From DATEAV01 sp964513155 (GTDB lineage: Bacteria > Chloroflexota > Anaerolineae > Anaerolineales > E44-bin32): a stretch of 64,000 nt of DNA. Where the stretch lies: NCBI GenBank assembly GCA_964513155.1, contig CAZEMA010000001.1:1-64000 (forward strand), written 5' to 3'. How positions within the stretch are numbered: position 1 is the stretch's first letter; every line of letters starts with the position of its first letter. The notes under the pieces were generated by a model. That model had not been told where the DNA came from, ran no database searches, and saw only the letters and a list, made by a program, of their open reading frames with translations. Position numbers and translations under genes: made by a program. Shown here piece by piece: positions 1-8,587 of this stretch.

Positions 1-283
1 TCCGGGGTCAGGGTGAAAAGGTGGTGTAAGAGACCACCGGCGCCGGCAGCAATGCTGGCGGCCAGGCAACCCCCACCGGGAGCAAGGCCAAGCAGGGGCG
101 AAGCCCGCTTGCGGGCGGGGGGCTGCTCGCCCCCCTCGAGCTCCGGGTAGGCTGCTTGAGCCTCGTGGCAACGCGAGGCCGAGAGAGATGGTCGCACAGG
201 CGGCGGCGGACGGGAGGGAGGGCTTGCCCGTAAACCGTCCTCCGCCGCTGGACAGAACGCGGCTTACAGGCCGGCCACAGCCA
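1..283 (+). ncRNA. rnpB: RNase P RNA, 5' end cut by the window
   Basis: This is the catalytic RNA of ribonuclease P, which removes tRNA 5' leaders. The sequence shows the conserved bacterial type A blocks in order: GGTGAAAAGGTGG followed by TAAGAG and ACCACCG near 12-40, AGCAAGGCCAAGCAGG near 80-96, GAGAGATGGTCGCACAG near 182-198, and the near-universal ACAGAACGCGGCTTAC at 252-267. The 5' strand of P1 and the first conserved region lie before base 1, so the gene is partial. The 3' end is placed just before the terminator hairpin. ORFs on the opposite strand here are shadows. Confidence 0.95.
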
Positions 284-285
284 CT

Positions 286-308
286 GTCCCCGGGAGTTCC
301 CCGGGGAC
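286..308 (+). terminator. rnpB intrinsic terminator
   Basis: A perfect 9-bp GC-rich stem (286-294 with 300-308) has a 5-nt loop and is followed by AAGGCTTTTAAC. The T tract is short and slightly displaced, but the position directly after RNase P RNA fits a terminator. Confidence 0.7.
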
Positions 309-645
309 AAGGCTTTTAACGGCTCGGCCCCCCTGATGGAGGACCAGACTCAGTGCCCATCGATGGACTTGACGGTCCGTCACCGCCAGCCCGCGACGAT
401 CGGAGCGGGACCGTACCATTCGTCGGGGTGGGAGGAGCGATCGGCCTTCGGACCGGGGACCGGCCCCGCGACCTTAAAAGATTCGTTCCGAGGGCCGGCA
501 GATTCCAGGGCCTGTTTGCCCGAGCAGCGCGGGCGATCGGCGCAGAATGCCAAACCTGGTGGCTGGTCTGATGGAAGCCCCAGGTCTGGCCTCGAACACC
601 TGCACATAGGAACAAGGTACTTCCCGCGACGCTTGCCCAAAAAAG
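309..645. other. Intergenic region, no gene seen
   Basis: About 340 bases lie between the rnpB terminator and the mraZ promoter. Short ORFs exist on both strands, but none has a ribosome binding site together with a recognisable protein. One plus-strand frame is simply an upstream extension of mraZ. I see no tRNA or clear structured RNA here. Confidence 0.5.
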
Positions 646-675
646 TTGCGCCTGCGCAAGAACTTGATATATACT
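646..675 (+). promoter_or_regulatory. Promoter of the dcw cluster
   Basis: A TTGCGC -35 box (646-651) and a TATACT -10 box (670-675) are separated by 18 bp. Predicted transcription start is near 682, inside the GTGGG repeat block, which fits repression by MraZ. The boxes are read directly; activity is inferred. Confidence 0.65.
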
Positions 676-710
676 GTGGGCACTTGTGGGGGAGAGTGGG
701 AAGTTGTGGG
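676..710 (+). promoter_or_regulatory. MraZ box: four GTGGG direct repeats
   Basis: GTGGG occurs at 676-680, 686-690, 696-700 and 706-710, exactly one helical turn apart, with 5-nt spacers. MraZ is known to bind short TGGG-type repeats with this spacing in front of its own operon. The block begins directly after the -10 box, so binding would block transcription initiation of the whole cluster. Confidence 0.85.
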
Positions 711-755
711 GCAAGAGACGGCTTGTGTCCCATCATCGAGGCGAGTGATACGAGC

Positions 756-1193
756 ATGTTCTTAGGACAGTTCAGCCACACGATCGACCCGAAGGGCCGC
801 CTGACCATCCCGGTGCGGTTCCGTGCCGCTTTGGCCTCCGGCGCCTTCGCTACTCAGGGCTTCGATCGCAACCTGTTCGTCTACACCGCTGAGAGCTTCC
901 AGCGGATGGCCCAGCGGGCGGCGGGCTTGAGCGCCACGAACCCGGAGGCACGCGCCGTCCGGCGGGTGATCTTCGGCGGGGCCACCGAGGTGGCCCTGGA
1001 CTCCGTTGGGCGGATTCTAATCCCTTCTTTCCTGCGTGACTACGCCGGTCTTGACGGCGACGTTGCCATTGTTGGTGCCGGGGAGTACTTTGAGATCTGG
1101 AATGCCGAGGCCTGGACCCGGGAGCTGCCAAGTGTGACTGACCCCGAGATCAATGCCAGGCGCTTCACCGACTTCGATCTCTCCACGGGGTAG
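756..1193 (+). CDS. mraZ: Transcriptional regulator MraZ
   Basis: The 145-aa product matches the normal MraZ length and carries two SpoVT/AbrB-like halves. The first begins MFLGQFSHTIDPKGRLTIP and the second has the repeated core VALDSVGRILIPSFLRDYAG. MraZ forms a ring-shaped DNA-binding oligomer and represses the division and cell wall cluster. The ATG at 756 was chosen because the family starts with MFxGxF; the frame stays open far upstream to 336, but that extension crosses the promoter and operator. It is the first gene of the dcw cluster and ends 3 nt before rsmH. The four GTGGG repeats 46 nt upstream are its expected target. Confidence 0.95.
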   Translation: MFLGQFSHTIDPKGRLTIPVRFRAALASGAFATQGFDRNLFVYTAESFQRMAQRAAGLSATNPEARAVRRVIFGGATEVALDSVGRILIPSFLRDYAGLDGDVAIVGAGEYFEIWNAEAWTRELPSVTDPEINARRFTDFDLSTG

Positions 1194-1196
1194 GCC

Positions 1197-2150
1197 ATGG
1201 CCGCGTCGGCGGACGCGACCGGCGCCGGATCGCACACCCCGGTACTTTACCATCATGTGCTCTCCGCCCTCAATCCGAGGACGGGGAGCCACTATATTGA
1301 TGGCACGATTGGTGCCGGAGGGCATGCCTTAGGCATCCTGCAAGCCTCGGCGCCGGCTGGGGAGCTGCTCGGTCTGGACCGCGACCCGCAGGCGCTTGAG
1401 CTGGCAGGGGCGAGGCTGGCTCACTTCGGAGGCCGTCTCCATCTGCGTCAGGGCTCGTTCGCCGAGATTGCCCGCTGGGCGGGCGAGCTCGGGTGGGATC
1501 AGGTGGAGGGTGTCCTGCTCGATTTGGGGCTGTCGTCCATGCAGGTGGACAACCCCGACCGCGGCTTCTCCTTCCGTTCCGACGGCCCACTCGATATGCG
1601 CTTCGATCCCACTCAGCCGACGACCGCTGGTGACCTGGTCAATTGCCTGAGCGAAGCGGACTTGGCCGAGGTCCTGTCGCGCTACGGGGAGGAACCGCGG
1701 GCGAGGGCCGTGGCAAGGGCAATCGTGGCCGCCCGCCCATTGAGCACAACGGTCCAACTGGCTGAGGTGGTTGCCAGGGCGGCGGGCCGCACTCGAGGCC
1801 GGATCCACCCGGCGACCCGCGCCTTTCAGGCGTTGCGCATCGAGGTCAACCAGGAGCTGGAGGCACTGGAGGCCTGTCTGCCTCAGGCGGTCAAGCTGCT
1901 GACGCCCGGAGGGAGGATTGCGGTCATCGCCTTCCACTCGCTGGAGGACCGGCAGGTCAAAACCTTCTTCCGGCGGGAAAGCCGGGACTGCATCTGTCCG
2001 CCGCGTCAGCCGTCTTGTACCTGTGGGCATCATGCCAGCTTGCGGTTGCTGACGCCCAGACCCGTCAAGCCGGACGAAGCCGAGTTGGGGGCCAATCCGA
2101 GAGCCCGAAGCGCCCGGTTGCGTGTAGCCGAGCGGCTGAAGATGGCATAG
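1197..2150 (+). CDS. rsmH: 16S rRNA (cytosine(1402)-N(4))-methyltransferase
   Basis: RsmH (MraW) methylates N4 of C1402 in 16S rRNA using S-adenosylmethionine. The 317-aa product has the N-terminal HTPVLYHHVL motif, the SAM-binding YIDGTIGAGGHALGIL segment (about residues 32-47), LLDLGLSSMQVDNPDRGFSF, and the late AFHSLEDRQVKTFF motif. Length and order match the family. It starts 3 nt after the mraZ stop and is certainly cotranscribed with it. A cysteine cluster near residues 260-275 (CICPPRQPSCTC) is usual in this family. Confidence 0.97.
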   Translation: MAASADATGAGSHTPVLYHHVLSALNPRTGSHYIDGTIGAGGHALGILQASAPAGELLGLDRDPQALELAGARLAHFGGRLHLRQGSFAEIARWAGELGWDQVEGVLLDLGLSSMQVDNPDRGFSFRSDGPLDMRFDPTQPTTAGDLVNCLSEADLAEVLSRYGEEPRARAVARAIVAARPLSTTVQLAEVVARAAGRTRGRIHPATRAFQALRIEVNQELEALEACLPQAVKLLTPGGRIAVIAFHSLEDRQVKTFFRRESRDCICPPRQPSCTCGHHASLRLLTPRPVKPDEAELGANPRARSARLRVAERLKMA

Positions 2151-2197
2151 TCCTTGCATGGTATATGGAAGGACCCCCCATCCTTGAGAGGCACCTA

Positions 2198-2659
2198 GTG
2201 GGAGTGCGCAGGAAGCAAGCCTTCCGGCAGGCACCGTGGAGAGCGCAGCTGCGGCTAACGGGCGGCGCAGCTTTGCCGATCATCACCCTGCTGGTGATTG
2301 CGGTCATCTACCTGGCCGTCAACGCAGGGCTGGCGAACGCCGGGAGGCTGGTCCTCACATTGGAGGAGAGGCGGTCCGTGCTGGAACGTGAGAATGGGGA
2401 GCTGCGGACGAGACTGGCGCAGATGACGACGCCGCAACGGCTGATGGAACAGGCGAGGGCAATGGGCTTTCGGCCGGCCCAGCCGAGCGAGATCGAGTAT
2501 GTCGTCGTGGACGGTCTGGAGCCAGAGCCGCCTTTTGTTGCGCCGAGCCCTCCCTCTTCGTTGCTGGATCATCCGTCCTCACTCTCTCCGGCATTCACCG
2601 AAACGTGGGGCGAGTACCTGTCGCGCTGGCTAGGTGGCGACCGCGGGGAGAGCCAGTGA
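2198..2659 (+). CDS. ftsL: FtsL-like bitopic division protein
   Basis: Position between rsmH and ftsI, one transmembrane helix (LPIITLLVIAVIYLAVNAGL) and a following leucine-zipper-like coiled coil (LEERRSVLERENGELRTRL) identify an FtsL/DivIC-type protein of the FtsQLB complex. FtsL sequences are poorly conserved, so the call rests on topology and context. The frame is open upstream over the rsmH end. I chose GTG 2198 because GAGAGG lies 6 nt before it; ATG 2165 is possible but lacks a binding site. The C-terminal 60 residues are proline/serine-rich. The stop codon TGA overlaps the ftsI start (GTGA). Confidence 0.75.
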   Translation: MGVRRKQAFRQAPWRAQLRLTGGAALPIITLLVIAVIYLAVNAGLANAGRLVLTLEERRSVLERENGELRTRLAQMTTPQRLMEQARAMGFRPAQPSEIEYVVVDGLEPEPPFVAPSPPSSLLDHPSSLSPAFTETWGEYLSRWLGGDRGESQ

Positions 2660-4458
2660 CCAACGACCACAAGCTTCGCCGGAGGATAGGTTTGGTGCTG
2701 GGCGTGCTGGGGGTCGTCGCTCTCGGCTTGATCGTGCAGCTGATACGGGTGCAGTTTGGGCCGTACGCCCCGATCTTCGCCGCCTGGGGCACCGCCCGCC
2801 TGGGACCGACCGAGGAGATCCAGCCGGATCGAGGGCTCATCTTCGATCGGGACGGCGTGCTCCTGGCCACGAACGCATCGCGGTACTACCTGGAAGTGGA
2901 ACTGCGGCAGATGACGGGCAACGAGGAGGTGGTTGCCCAGGCCGTCTCTCAACTGCTCGGGGTGCCTCACGATGACATCTACGAGCAGCTGACCCATCGC
3001 CGCAAGTCTGCCGGTCCGTTTCGAATTCGTCTGACCCGACTGGATGAGGATGGCATGCGCTGGCCGATCGCGGTGAGCCAGGGGGCAGCCGACGTCTTGA
3101 ACGCTTTCCTGGCCGATCCGGCTGCGCCGGACCTGAGCGGGCTGGCCCTGGTCGCCGCGCCGCAACGGGTCTACCCGGCTAGCTCGATGGCCGGTCACGT
3201 GCTGGGGTTCGTCAACCAGGAGGGACGGGGCTTCTTCGGCGTCGAAGGCTACTACGACGATTGGCTGACGGGTCGCTCGATCACCGTTGAGCGGGCGGTC
3301 ATCCCTCCGGAGGCCCGATTGGAGGCCGAGCCGCCCGCTGGCGTGAACCTGGTGCTCACCATCGATGCGGACATCCAGCAGGCGGTCGAGACGATCCTGG
3401 AGAGGGCCATCGAGCGTAACGGTGCCCAGAGCGGACAGATCATCGTCATGGATCCTCGCAATGGCGAGATCCTAGCCCTGGCCGCCTGGCCAACGCTCGA
3501 CCCGAATGACTACCTCCCTTGGCTGCAAGAGGGTGGGGAGGTCCAGGAGGGGGAAGAGCGAGAGGAGCCGGTCATCGACCCGGCCGTGAGCGCCCAGTTC
3601 GAGCCGGGGTCGACCTTCAAGGTGCTGGTCATGGCGGCGGCGATCGATGCTGGCGTGGTCCTGCCCGATGACGTCTTTGTTGACACCGGCCAAATCGAGG
3701 TCGGCGGGCACGTCATCCGTAATTGGGATGGCAACGCCTGGGGCCCACAGACCATGGTCGGGTGTCTGCAGCACTCCCTCAACGTCTGCCTGGCCTATGT
3801 GGCCTCGCAGCGTCTGGGGGCAGAGCTGCTCTACGACTACCTGGCTCGTTTTGGGGTAGGCAGACTGACAGGGATCGACCTGGCGGGCGAGATCCCGGGG
3901 GCGTTGCGGACGCCGCGCCACCCGGATTGGACCGAGTCGGATCTGGGGACGAATGCCTTCGGCCAAGGGGTGTCGGTGACGCCGATCCAGCTCCTGGCGG
4001 CGGCGGGAGCTCTGGCCAACGGGGGCGAGATGGTCCAGCCGCACGTCGTGCGCGAGGTGGTGGGGCCGCAGGGCGTGTACTGGCCGGGCACGACAGTGCT
4101 GGGTCGGCCGGTGTCCCGCCGGGCGGCCGAGACGATGACGCAGATGCTGGCCCAGTCGCTTGAGGCCGAGACCCAACTCGCCGACGTGGCCGGATACGCG
4201 CTGGCGGGCAAGACGGGGACGGCGCAGGTCCCGACCGAGCGTGGCTACGATCCACATTGGACCGTGGCCTCGTTCATCGGCTGGGGGCCGGTCTCGGATC
4301 CCAGGTTCCTGGTGCTGGTGCGGTTTGACCGGCCGACCATTTCCCCCTGGGGCGCGGTTGTGGCTGCGCCAGTCTTCCAGGACGTGGTCGAACGGTTGGT
4401 TGTGCTGATGGAGATTCCCCCCGACGCCGTGCGCGCCGAGATGGCGGGCGGGGGATAG
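2656..4458 (+). CDS. ftsI: Peptidoglycan transpeptidase, class B PBP (FtsI/PBP3 type)
   Basis: This 600-aa protein cross-links septal peptidoglycan. It has an N-terminal membrane anchor (about residues 10-30), a PBP dimerisation domain, and a transpeptidase domain. The active-site triads are visible: SxxK as STFK with the serine near residue 319, SxN as SLN near 374, and KTG near 519. No PASTA domains follow. The GTG start at 2656 overlaps the ftsL stop by 4 nt and has GGGGAG 5 nt before it; longer frames upstream are unlikely. The next gene is murF, so murE, which usually separates them, is absent here. Confidence 0.95.
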   Translation: MTNDHKLRRRIGLVLGVLGVVALGLIVQLIRVQFGPYAPIFAAWGTARLGPTEEIQPDRGLIFDRDGVLLATNASRYYLEVELRQMTGNEEVVAQAVSQLLGVPHDDIYEQLTHRRKSAGPFRIRLTRLDEDGMRWPIAVSQGAADVLNAFLADPAAPDLSGLALVAAPQRVYPASSMAGHVLGFVNQEGRGFFGVEGYYDDWLTGRSITVERAVIPPEARLEAEPPAGVNLVLTIDADIQQAVETILERAIERNGAQSGQIIVMDPRNGEILALAAWPTLDPNDYLPWLQEGGEVQEGEEREEPVIDPAVSAQFEPGSTFKVLVMAAAIDAGVVLPDDVFVDTGQIEVGGHVIRNWDGNAWGPQTMVGCLQHSLNVCLAYVASQRLGAELLYDYLARFGVGRLTGIDLAGEIPGALRTPRHPDWTESDLGTNAFGQGVSVTPIQLLAAAGALANGGEMVQPHVVREVVGPQGVYWPGTTVLGRPVSRRAAETMTQMLAQSLEAETQLADVAGYALAGKTGTAQVPTERGYDPHWTVASFIGWGPVSDPRFLVLVRFDRPTISPWGAVVAAPVFQDVVERLVVLMEIPPDAVRAEMAGGG

Positions 4459-4473
4459 GCGGCAGCGAAACCG

Positions 4474-5895
4474 ATGCTCACACTGGCGGTTGTGCTTGAG
4501 GCACTCACGGGCCAGAAGGTGGCTGGGGCGGGTCAGGTAATCACCGACGCCGCGATCGATTCTCGGCTGGTGATCCCTGGCGCCCTCTTCATCGCCCTGC
4601 CGGGGGAACGGGTGGATGGCCACAATTTCGTGCAGGACGCCTTCCGACGCGGCGCCTCCGTCGCCCTCGTCGAACGGGACATGCCGCCGGGCGTGCAGGT
4701 GCTTGATCTACGCCGGCGGTTTACCGGTCTGGATGGGCTGGATCTGGAGGAACCGCTCTGCCTGCAGGTCGAGAGGTCGCTGGTGGCCCTGCAGCAGGTT
4801 GCCGGGCACTGGCGAAGCCAGCTGCCGGTGCGCGTGATTGGCGTGACCGGCAGCGTGGGCAAATCCACGACCAAGGAGCTGACGGCCGACGTCCTGGATG
4901 TTCGGTACCGGACGGTCAAGAACCCCGGGAATCTCAACAATGAGATCGGCTTGCCGCTCAGCTTGCTCCGTTTGACCGAGTCGCATGAGCGTGCCGTGCT
5001 CGAGATGGGGTTCTACGTGCCGGGCGAGATCGCCTTCCTTTGCAGCCTGGCCCGGCCTCAGATTGGGGTGATCACCAACGTCAGCCAGGCGCACATGGAG
5101 CGGGCCGGAAGCCTGGAGGCGATTGTCGCGGGCAAGGCCGAACTGGTCCAGAACCTGCCCGCCGGGCCGGATGGCGTGGCGGTTCTCAACTATGACGAGC
5201 CCATCGTCCGGGCGATGGCGGAGAAGACCAAGGCCACGGTCTTCTATTACGGCCTGGCCCCGGAGGCCGACCTGTGGGCCAGCGAGGTGGAGGGCCTCGG
5301 TTTGGAGGGCATCCGCTTCGTCTTGCACTACAAGGGTGACCATGTGCACCTCCGGGTTCCGCTCCTGGGTCGCCATTCCGTCCACACCGTGCTCCGGGCG
5401 ACGGCCGTGGGCCTGATCGAGGGCCTGACCTGGGAGGAGATCGTCAGTGGGCTGCAGAACAGCCAGACCCAGCTCCGGCTGGTGGCGGTACAGGGGCCGA
5501 AGGGCTCGCTGCTATTGGACGACACATACAACGCCGCGCCGGCCTCGATGATCGCTGCCCTCAACCTTCTGGCCGAGCTGGATGGCCGGCACGTGGCTGT
5601 CCTGGGAGACATGCTGGAGCTGGGCGAGTACGAGGAGCGAGGGCACCGCATGGTCGGCGTCCGGGCAGCCGAAGTGGCCGATGAGTTGGTCACAGTGGGG
5701 GAGAGGGCCCGCTGGATCGCGGATGAGGCCAGCCAGGCCGGCCTGCCTGCCTCGCACGTCTTCCAGCATGCAGACGCAGCGGGAGCCACGGACTTCCTGC
5801 GACGGACGGTCCAGGAAGGCGATGTCGTCCTGGTCAAGGGTTCACACGGGATGCGTATGGATCAGATCGTGGCCGACCTAGAGGAGAACGCATGA
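4474..5895 (+). CDS. murF: UDP-MurNAc-tripeptide-D-Ala-D-Ala ligase
   Basis: MurF adds D-Ala-D-Ala to UDP-MurNAc-tripeptide in the cytoplasm using ATP. The 473-aa product has the N-terminal Mur ligase domain, the ATP P-loop GVTGSVGKSTTKE (about residues 126-138), the NNEIGLPLSLL segment, and the C-terminal DDTYNAAPASM motif that marks MurF. The start is ATG 4474, 15 nt after ftsI. The stop overlaps the mraY start as ATGA (5892-5895), which indicates translational coupling. MurF needs the product of MurE, whose gene is not in this cluster. Confidence 0.96.
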   Translation: MLTLAVVLEALTGQKVAGAGQVITDAAIDSRLVIPGALFIALPGERVDGHNFVQDAFRRGASVALVERDMPPGVQVLDLRRRFTGLDGLDLEEPLCLQVERSLVALQQVAGHWRSQLPVRVIGVTGSVGKSTTKELTADVLDVRYRTVKNPGNLNNEIGLPLSLLRLTESHERAVLEMGFYVPGEIAFLCSLARPQIGVITNVSQAHMERAGSLEAIVAGKAELVQNLPAGPDGVAVLNYDEPIVRAMAEKTKATVFYYGLAPEADLWASEVEGLGLEGIRFVLHYKGDHVHLRVPLLGRHSVHTVLRATAVGLIEGLTWEEIVSGLQNSQTQLRLVAVQGPKGSLLLDDTYNAAPASMIAALNLLAELDGRHVAVLGDMLELGEYEERGHRMVGVRAAEVADELVTVGERARWIADEASQAGLPASHVFQHADAAGATDFLRRTVQEGDVVLVKGSHGMRMDQIVADLEENA

Positions 5896-6887
5896 GCCAG
5901 GTGGCCATGGCGCTCTCCCTGGCGGGAATCAGCTTCCTGCTGACCGTGATTTGGGGCGGTCCGCTGATCCACGTCCTGCACCTGCTCAAGATCGGCAAGC
6001 AGATCCGGATCGAAGGACCTCAACGCCACATCACGAAACTCGGTACGCCGACGATGGGCGGGTTGATGGTGATCATCCCGGTCCTGCTGATCACCGGCGT
6101 CTTGAACCTGGTGAGCCTGCTCACCCCCCTGAACGTGATCGGGCGGTCGATCCTGTTGCCCCTCCTCGTGATGGTGGCCTTCGCCCTCCTGGGGGCCATC
6201 GACGATTGGCAAGGCGTGCGCGGACGCCAACGGGGCGAGGGCATGCGAGCGCGCTGGAAGTTCCTGTGGCAGACGCTCATCGCGCTGGGCGCGGCACTGG
6301 TGCTGAAGTATGGCCTGCAATCGCCCAACCTCTATCTCCCGAACTACCCGGAGGTCATCGATCTCGGCTACTTCTACGTTCCCATCGCCATGTTCATCAT
6401 CGTCAGCTCGACCAACGCGGTGAACTTCACTGACGGCCTGGACGGGTTGGCCGGCCTGATCGCGGCCACCGCCTTCGCCGCCTATGGCGTCATTGCCATG
6501 CTGCAGGGTCAGGTCTTCCTGCTGCGCTTCTGTTTCACGATCGTGGGGTCCCTGTTTGCCTTCCTTTGGTACAACGTCCACCCCGCCGAGCTCTTCATGG
6601 GTGATGCCGGGGCGCTGTCCTTCGGGGCGACCCTGGGGGTGGTGGCCCTGATGACTGGCCAGTGGGCGCTGCTCCCGGTGATTGCCATCATCCCGGTTAG
6701 CGAGGTCGTCAGTGTGATCCTGCAGATCGTCTATTTCAAGCTGACCAAGGGCAGACGGCTCTTCAAGATGGCGCCGCTCCATCACCACTTCGAGTTGATG
6801 GGCTGGAGCGAGACCCAGGTCGTCCAACGCTTCTGGCTGGTAGGGCTGCTGGCGGCCATGATCGGTGTGGCCCTGGCACTGGTCTGA
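5892..6887 (+). CDS. mraY: Phospho-N-acetylmuramoyl-pentapeptide transferase
   Basis: MraY moves phospho-MurNAc-pentapeptide to undecaprenyl phosphate, giving lipid I at the inner face of the membrane. The 331-aa protein has about ten hydrophobic segments and the family signatures: a TPTMGG loop near residue 51, the catalytic DDW, NFTDGLDGLAG near 180, and PLHHHFEL near 300. The start is ATG 5892, overlapping the murF stop by 4 nt. Length is slightly shorter than the roughly 360 aa of E. coli MraY, as is common outside Proteobacteria. Confidence 0.96.
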   Translation: MSQVAMALSLAGISFLLTVIWGGPLIHVLHLLKIGKQIRIEGPQRHITKLGTPTMGGLMVIIPVLLITGVLNLVSLLTPLNVIGRSILLPLLVMVAFALLGAIDDWQGVRGRQRGEGMRARWKFLWQTLIALGAALVLKYGLQSPNLYLPNYPEVIDLGYFYVPIAMFIIVSSTNAVNFTDGLDGLAGLIAATAFAAYGVIAMLQGQVFLLRFCFTIVGSLFAFLWYNVHPAELFMGDAGALSFGATLGVVALMTGQWALLPVIAIIPVSEVVSVILQIVYFKLTKGRRLFKMAPLHHHFELMGWSETQVVQRFWLVGLLAAMIGVALALV

Positions 6888-6902
6888 GGAGAGGACAAGG
6901 CT

Positions 6903-7196
6903 ATGGACATCGGCATGTTGTGGTTCGACGACAGTGTTCAGCCCCTGCAGGAGAAGGTCCGGCGGGCAGTCGATTACTACGCCCAGAAGTACGGGCGGAC
7001 GCCGACGCTGTGTCTGGTCAATCCGGCGGGATTGAATGGGGGAGGCGCGGCGGTGGCAGGGGTGCAGATTCGGGGGGCGCGCTCGGTGATGCCCAATCAC
7101 CTCTGGATCGGCGTGGACGAGCAGGCTTCAAGCTCGCGCGAGGCACGCCGGGCCCTCCGCGGCATGGCCGCGCCTCAGGCGAGCAAGGCTGCCTGA
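6903..7196 (+). CDS. Small conserved-looking hypothetical protein in the dcw cluster
   Basis: A 97-aa soluble protein starts at ATG 6903, with GAGGAGAGG just upstream, between mraY and murD. It begins MDIGMLWFDDSV, has a charged helix (LQEKVRRAVDYYAQKYGRTP) and a WIGVDE motif near the middle, then an alanine-rich tail. I do not recognise a named family. Tight spacing (15 nt after mraY, 11 nt before murD), a good ribosome binding site and ordinary codon use for the cluster support a real gene. A part in lipid I synthesis or its control is possible from position only. Confidence 0.7.
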   Translation: MDIGMLWFDDSVQPLQEKVRRAVDYYAQKYGRTPTLCLVNPAGLNGGGAAVAGVQIRGARSVMPNHLWIGVDEQASSSREARRALRGMAAPQASKAA

Positions 7197-7207
7197 GAGG
7201 TTCTGAG

Positions 7208-8587
7208 TTGTCTGGTTGGAGCGGGAAGCGTGTGGTGGTCATCGGATTGGGCCGGCAAGGCAAGGCACTGGCTCGCTTTCTGGCCGAAAGGGGCTCGCGC
7301 GTGGTAGTAAGCGATGTCAAGCCAGCCGAGGCCCTGACAGGGCAAAGGGAGGAATTGGCGGACGTGCCGGTGGAGTTTGTGTTGGGCAGCCATCCACCCG
7401 AGCTGATCGAAGGCGCCGACTTGGTGTGCCTGTCCGGCGGGGTTCCCGCCGATCTGCCGCTGGCACAGCAGGCTCGCGAGCGGGGAATCCCGCTCTCCAA
7501 CGACTCGCAGCTCTTTCTCGAGTCGTGTCCCGCGCCAACGATCGGCGTTACCGGGTCGGCGGGGAAGACGACCACGATAACGTTGGTGGGTCGGATGGCG
7601 GCAGCCGAGCTTGCCAGCAGCGGGCGGCGTGCCTGGGTCGGTGGAAACATCGGCCGCCCGCTGCTGGCAGACCTCCCGGAGGTCCGCCCGGAGGACTGGG
7701 TCGTCATGGAGCTTTCCTCCTTCCAGCTCGAGTTGATGACCACGAGCACCCGCGTGGCGGCAGTCTTGAATCTGACGCCCAACCACCTCGATCGCCATCA
7801 CACCCTGGAGGCCTACGCCGCGGCCAAGGCCCGCATTCTGACCGGTCAGACCCCGGAGGGGATCGCGGTTCTGGGCCGGGACGACCCTGGCGCCTGGGGG
7901 TTCCGGTCCCTTGTCCGCGGCCGGCTGCTCTCCTTTGGCTGGGAGCCGGCCAAAGCAGGAGAGGGAGCTTATGTGGGCCGGGACGGCATCCGGGTGCGCA
8001 TCGACGGCCGGGACGAGCTGGCTTGCCCGCGCCAGGCCATCGCACTGCGCGGAGAGCACAATGTCCTGAATGTCGCCGCGGCCTGCGCCATCTCTGCCGC
8101 GGCCGGATTCTCGACCCGGTCGATGGAAGCCGGTGTGCGAGGCTTCGCTGGGGTTTCTCACAGGCTGGAGTTCGTCCGCCGGGTCAACCGGGTCGACTGG
8201 TACAACGACTCGATCGCCACGGCGCCGGAACGGGCGATGGCGGCCATCCGCAGCTTCGACGAGCCGCTCGTCCTCCTGGCCGGCGGGCGGGACAAGGACT
8301 TGCCCTGGGAGGGATTCGCCCAGTTGGTCTGCGAGCGGGTGGACCATCTGGTGCTTTTCGGGGAGGCGGCGGCGAAGATCCTGTTGGCCGTCCAAGCGGC
8401 CCGCAAGCACGGCCGACCCTACACCTGGGAGGTCTGTCCGGGACTGGAGACCGCAGTCCAGGCGGCCGCCAGGGTTGCCAAGCCTGGGGATGTGGTCCTC
8501 CTGGCGCCCGGTGGGACGAGCTTCGATGAGTTTGCTGACTTCGTAGAGCGGGGCGAGCGATTCCGGATGTGGGTGGAGGCGTTGTGA
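7208..8587 (+). CDS. murD: UDP-N-acetylmuramoyl-L-alanine-D-glutamate ligase
   Basis: MurD adds D-glutamate to UDP-MurNAc-L-Ala. The 459-aa product has an N-terminal Rossmann-like domain (VVVIGLGRQGKALARFL), the ATP loop GVTGSAGKTTTIT near residue 115, the NLTPNHLDRH motif, and the C-terminal LLAGGRDKDLPW motif. The start was taken as TTG 7208 because GAGAGG lies 7 nt before it and the product then has normal length; the open frame upstream overlaps the 97-aa gene. The stop overlaps the ftsW GTG start (GTGA). Confidence 0.95.
   Translation: MSGWSGKRVVVIGLGRQGKALARFLAERGSRVVVSDVKPAEALTGQREELADVPVEFVLGSHPPELIEGADLVCLSGGVPADLPLAQQARERGIPLSNDSQLFLESCPAPTIGVTGSAGKTTTITLVGRMAAAELASSGRRAWVGGNIGRPLLADLPEVRPEDWVVMELSSFQLELMTTSTRVAAVLNLTPNHLDRHHTLEAYAAAKARILTGQTPEGIAVLGRDDPGAWGFRSLVRGRLLSFGWEPAKAGEGAYVGRDGIRVRIDGRDELACPRQAIALRGEHNVLNVAAACAISAAAGFSTRSMEAGVRGFAGVSHRLEFVRRVNRVDWYNDSIATAPERAMAAIRSFDEPLVLLAGGRDKDLPWEGFAQLVCERVDHLVLFGEAAAKILLAVQAARKHGRPYTWEVCPGLETAVQAAARVAKPGDVVLLAPGGTSFDEFADFVERGERFRMWVEAL

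Noticed and set aside
336..755. N-terminal extension of mraZ
   Set aside because: The open frame would cross the promoter and the MraZ box; MraZ proteins start at the MFLGQF segment.
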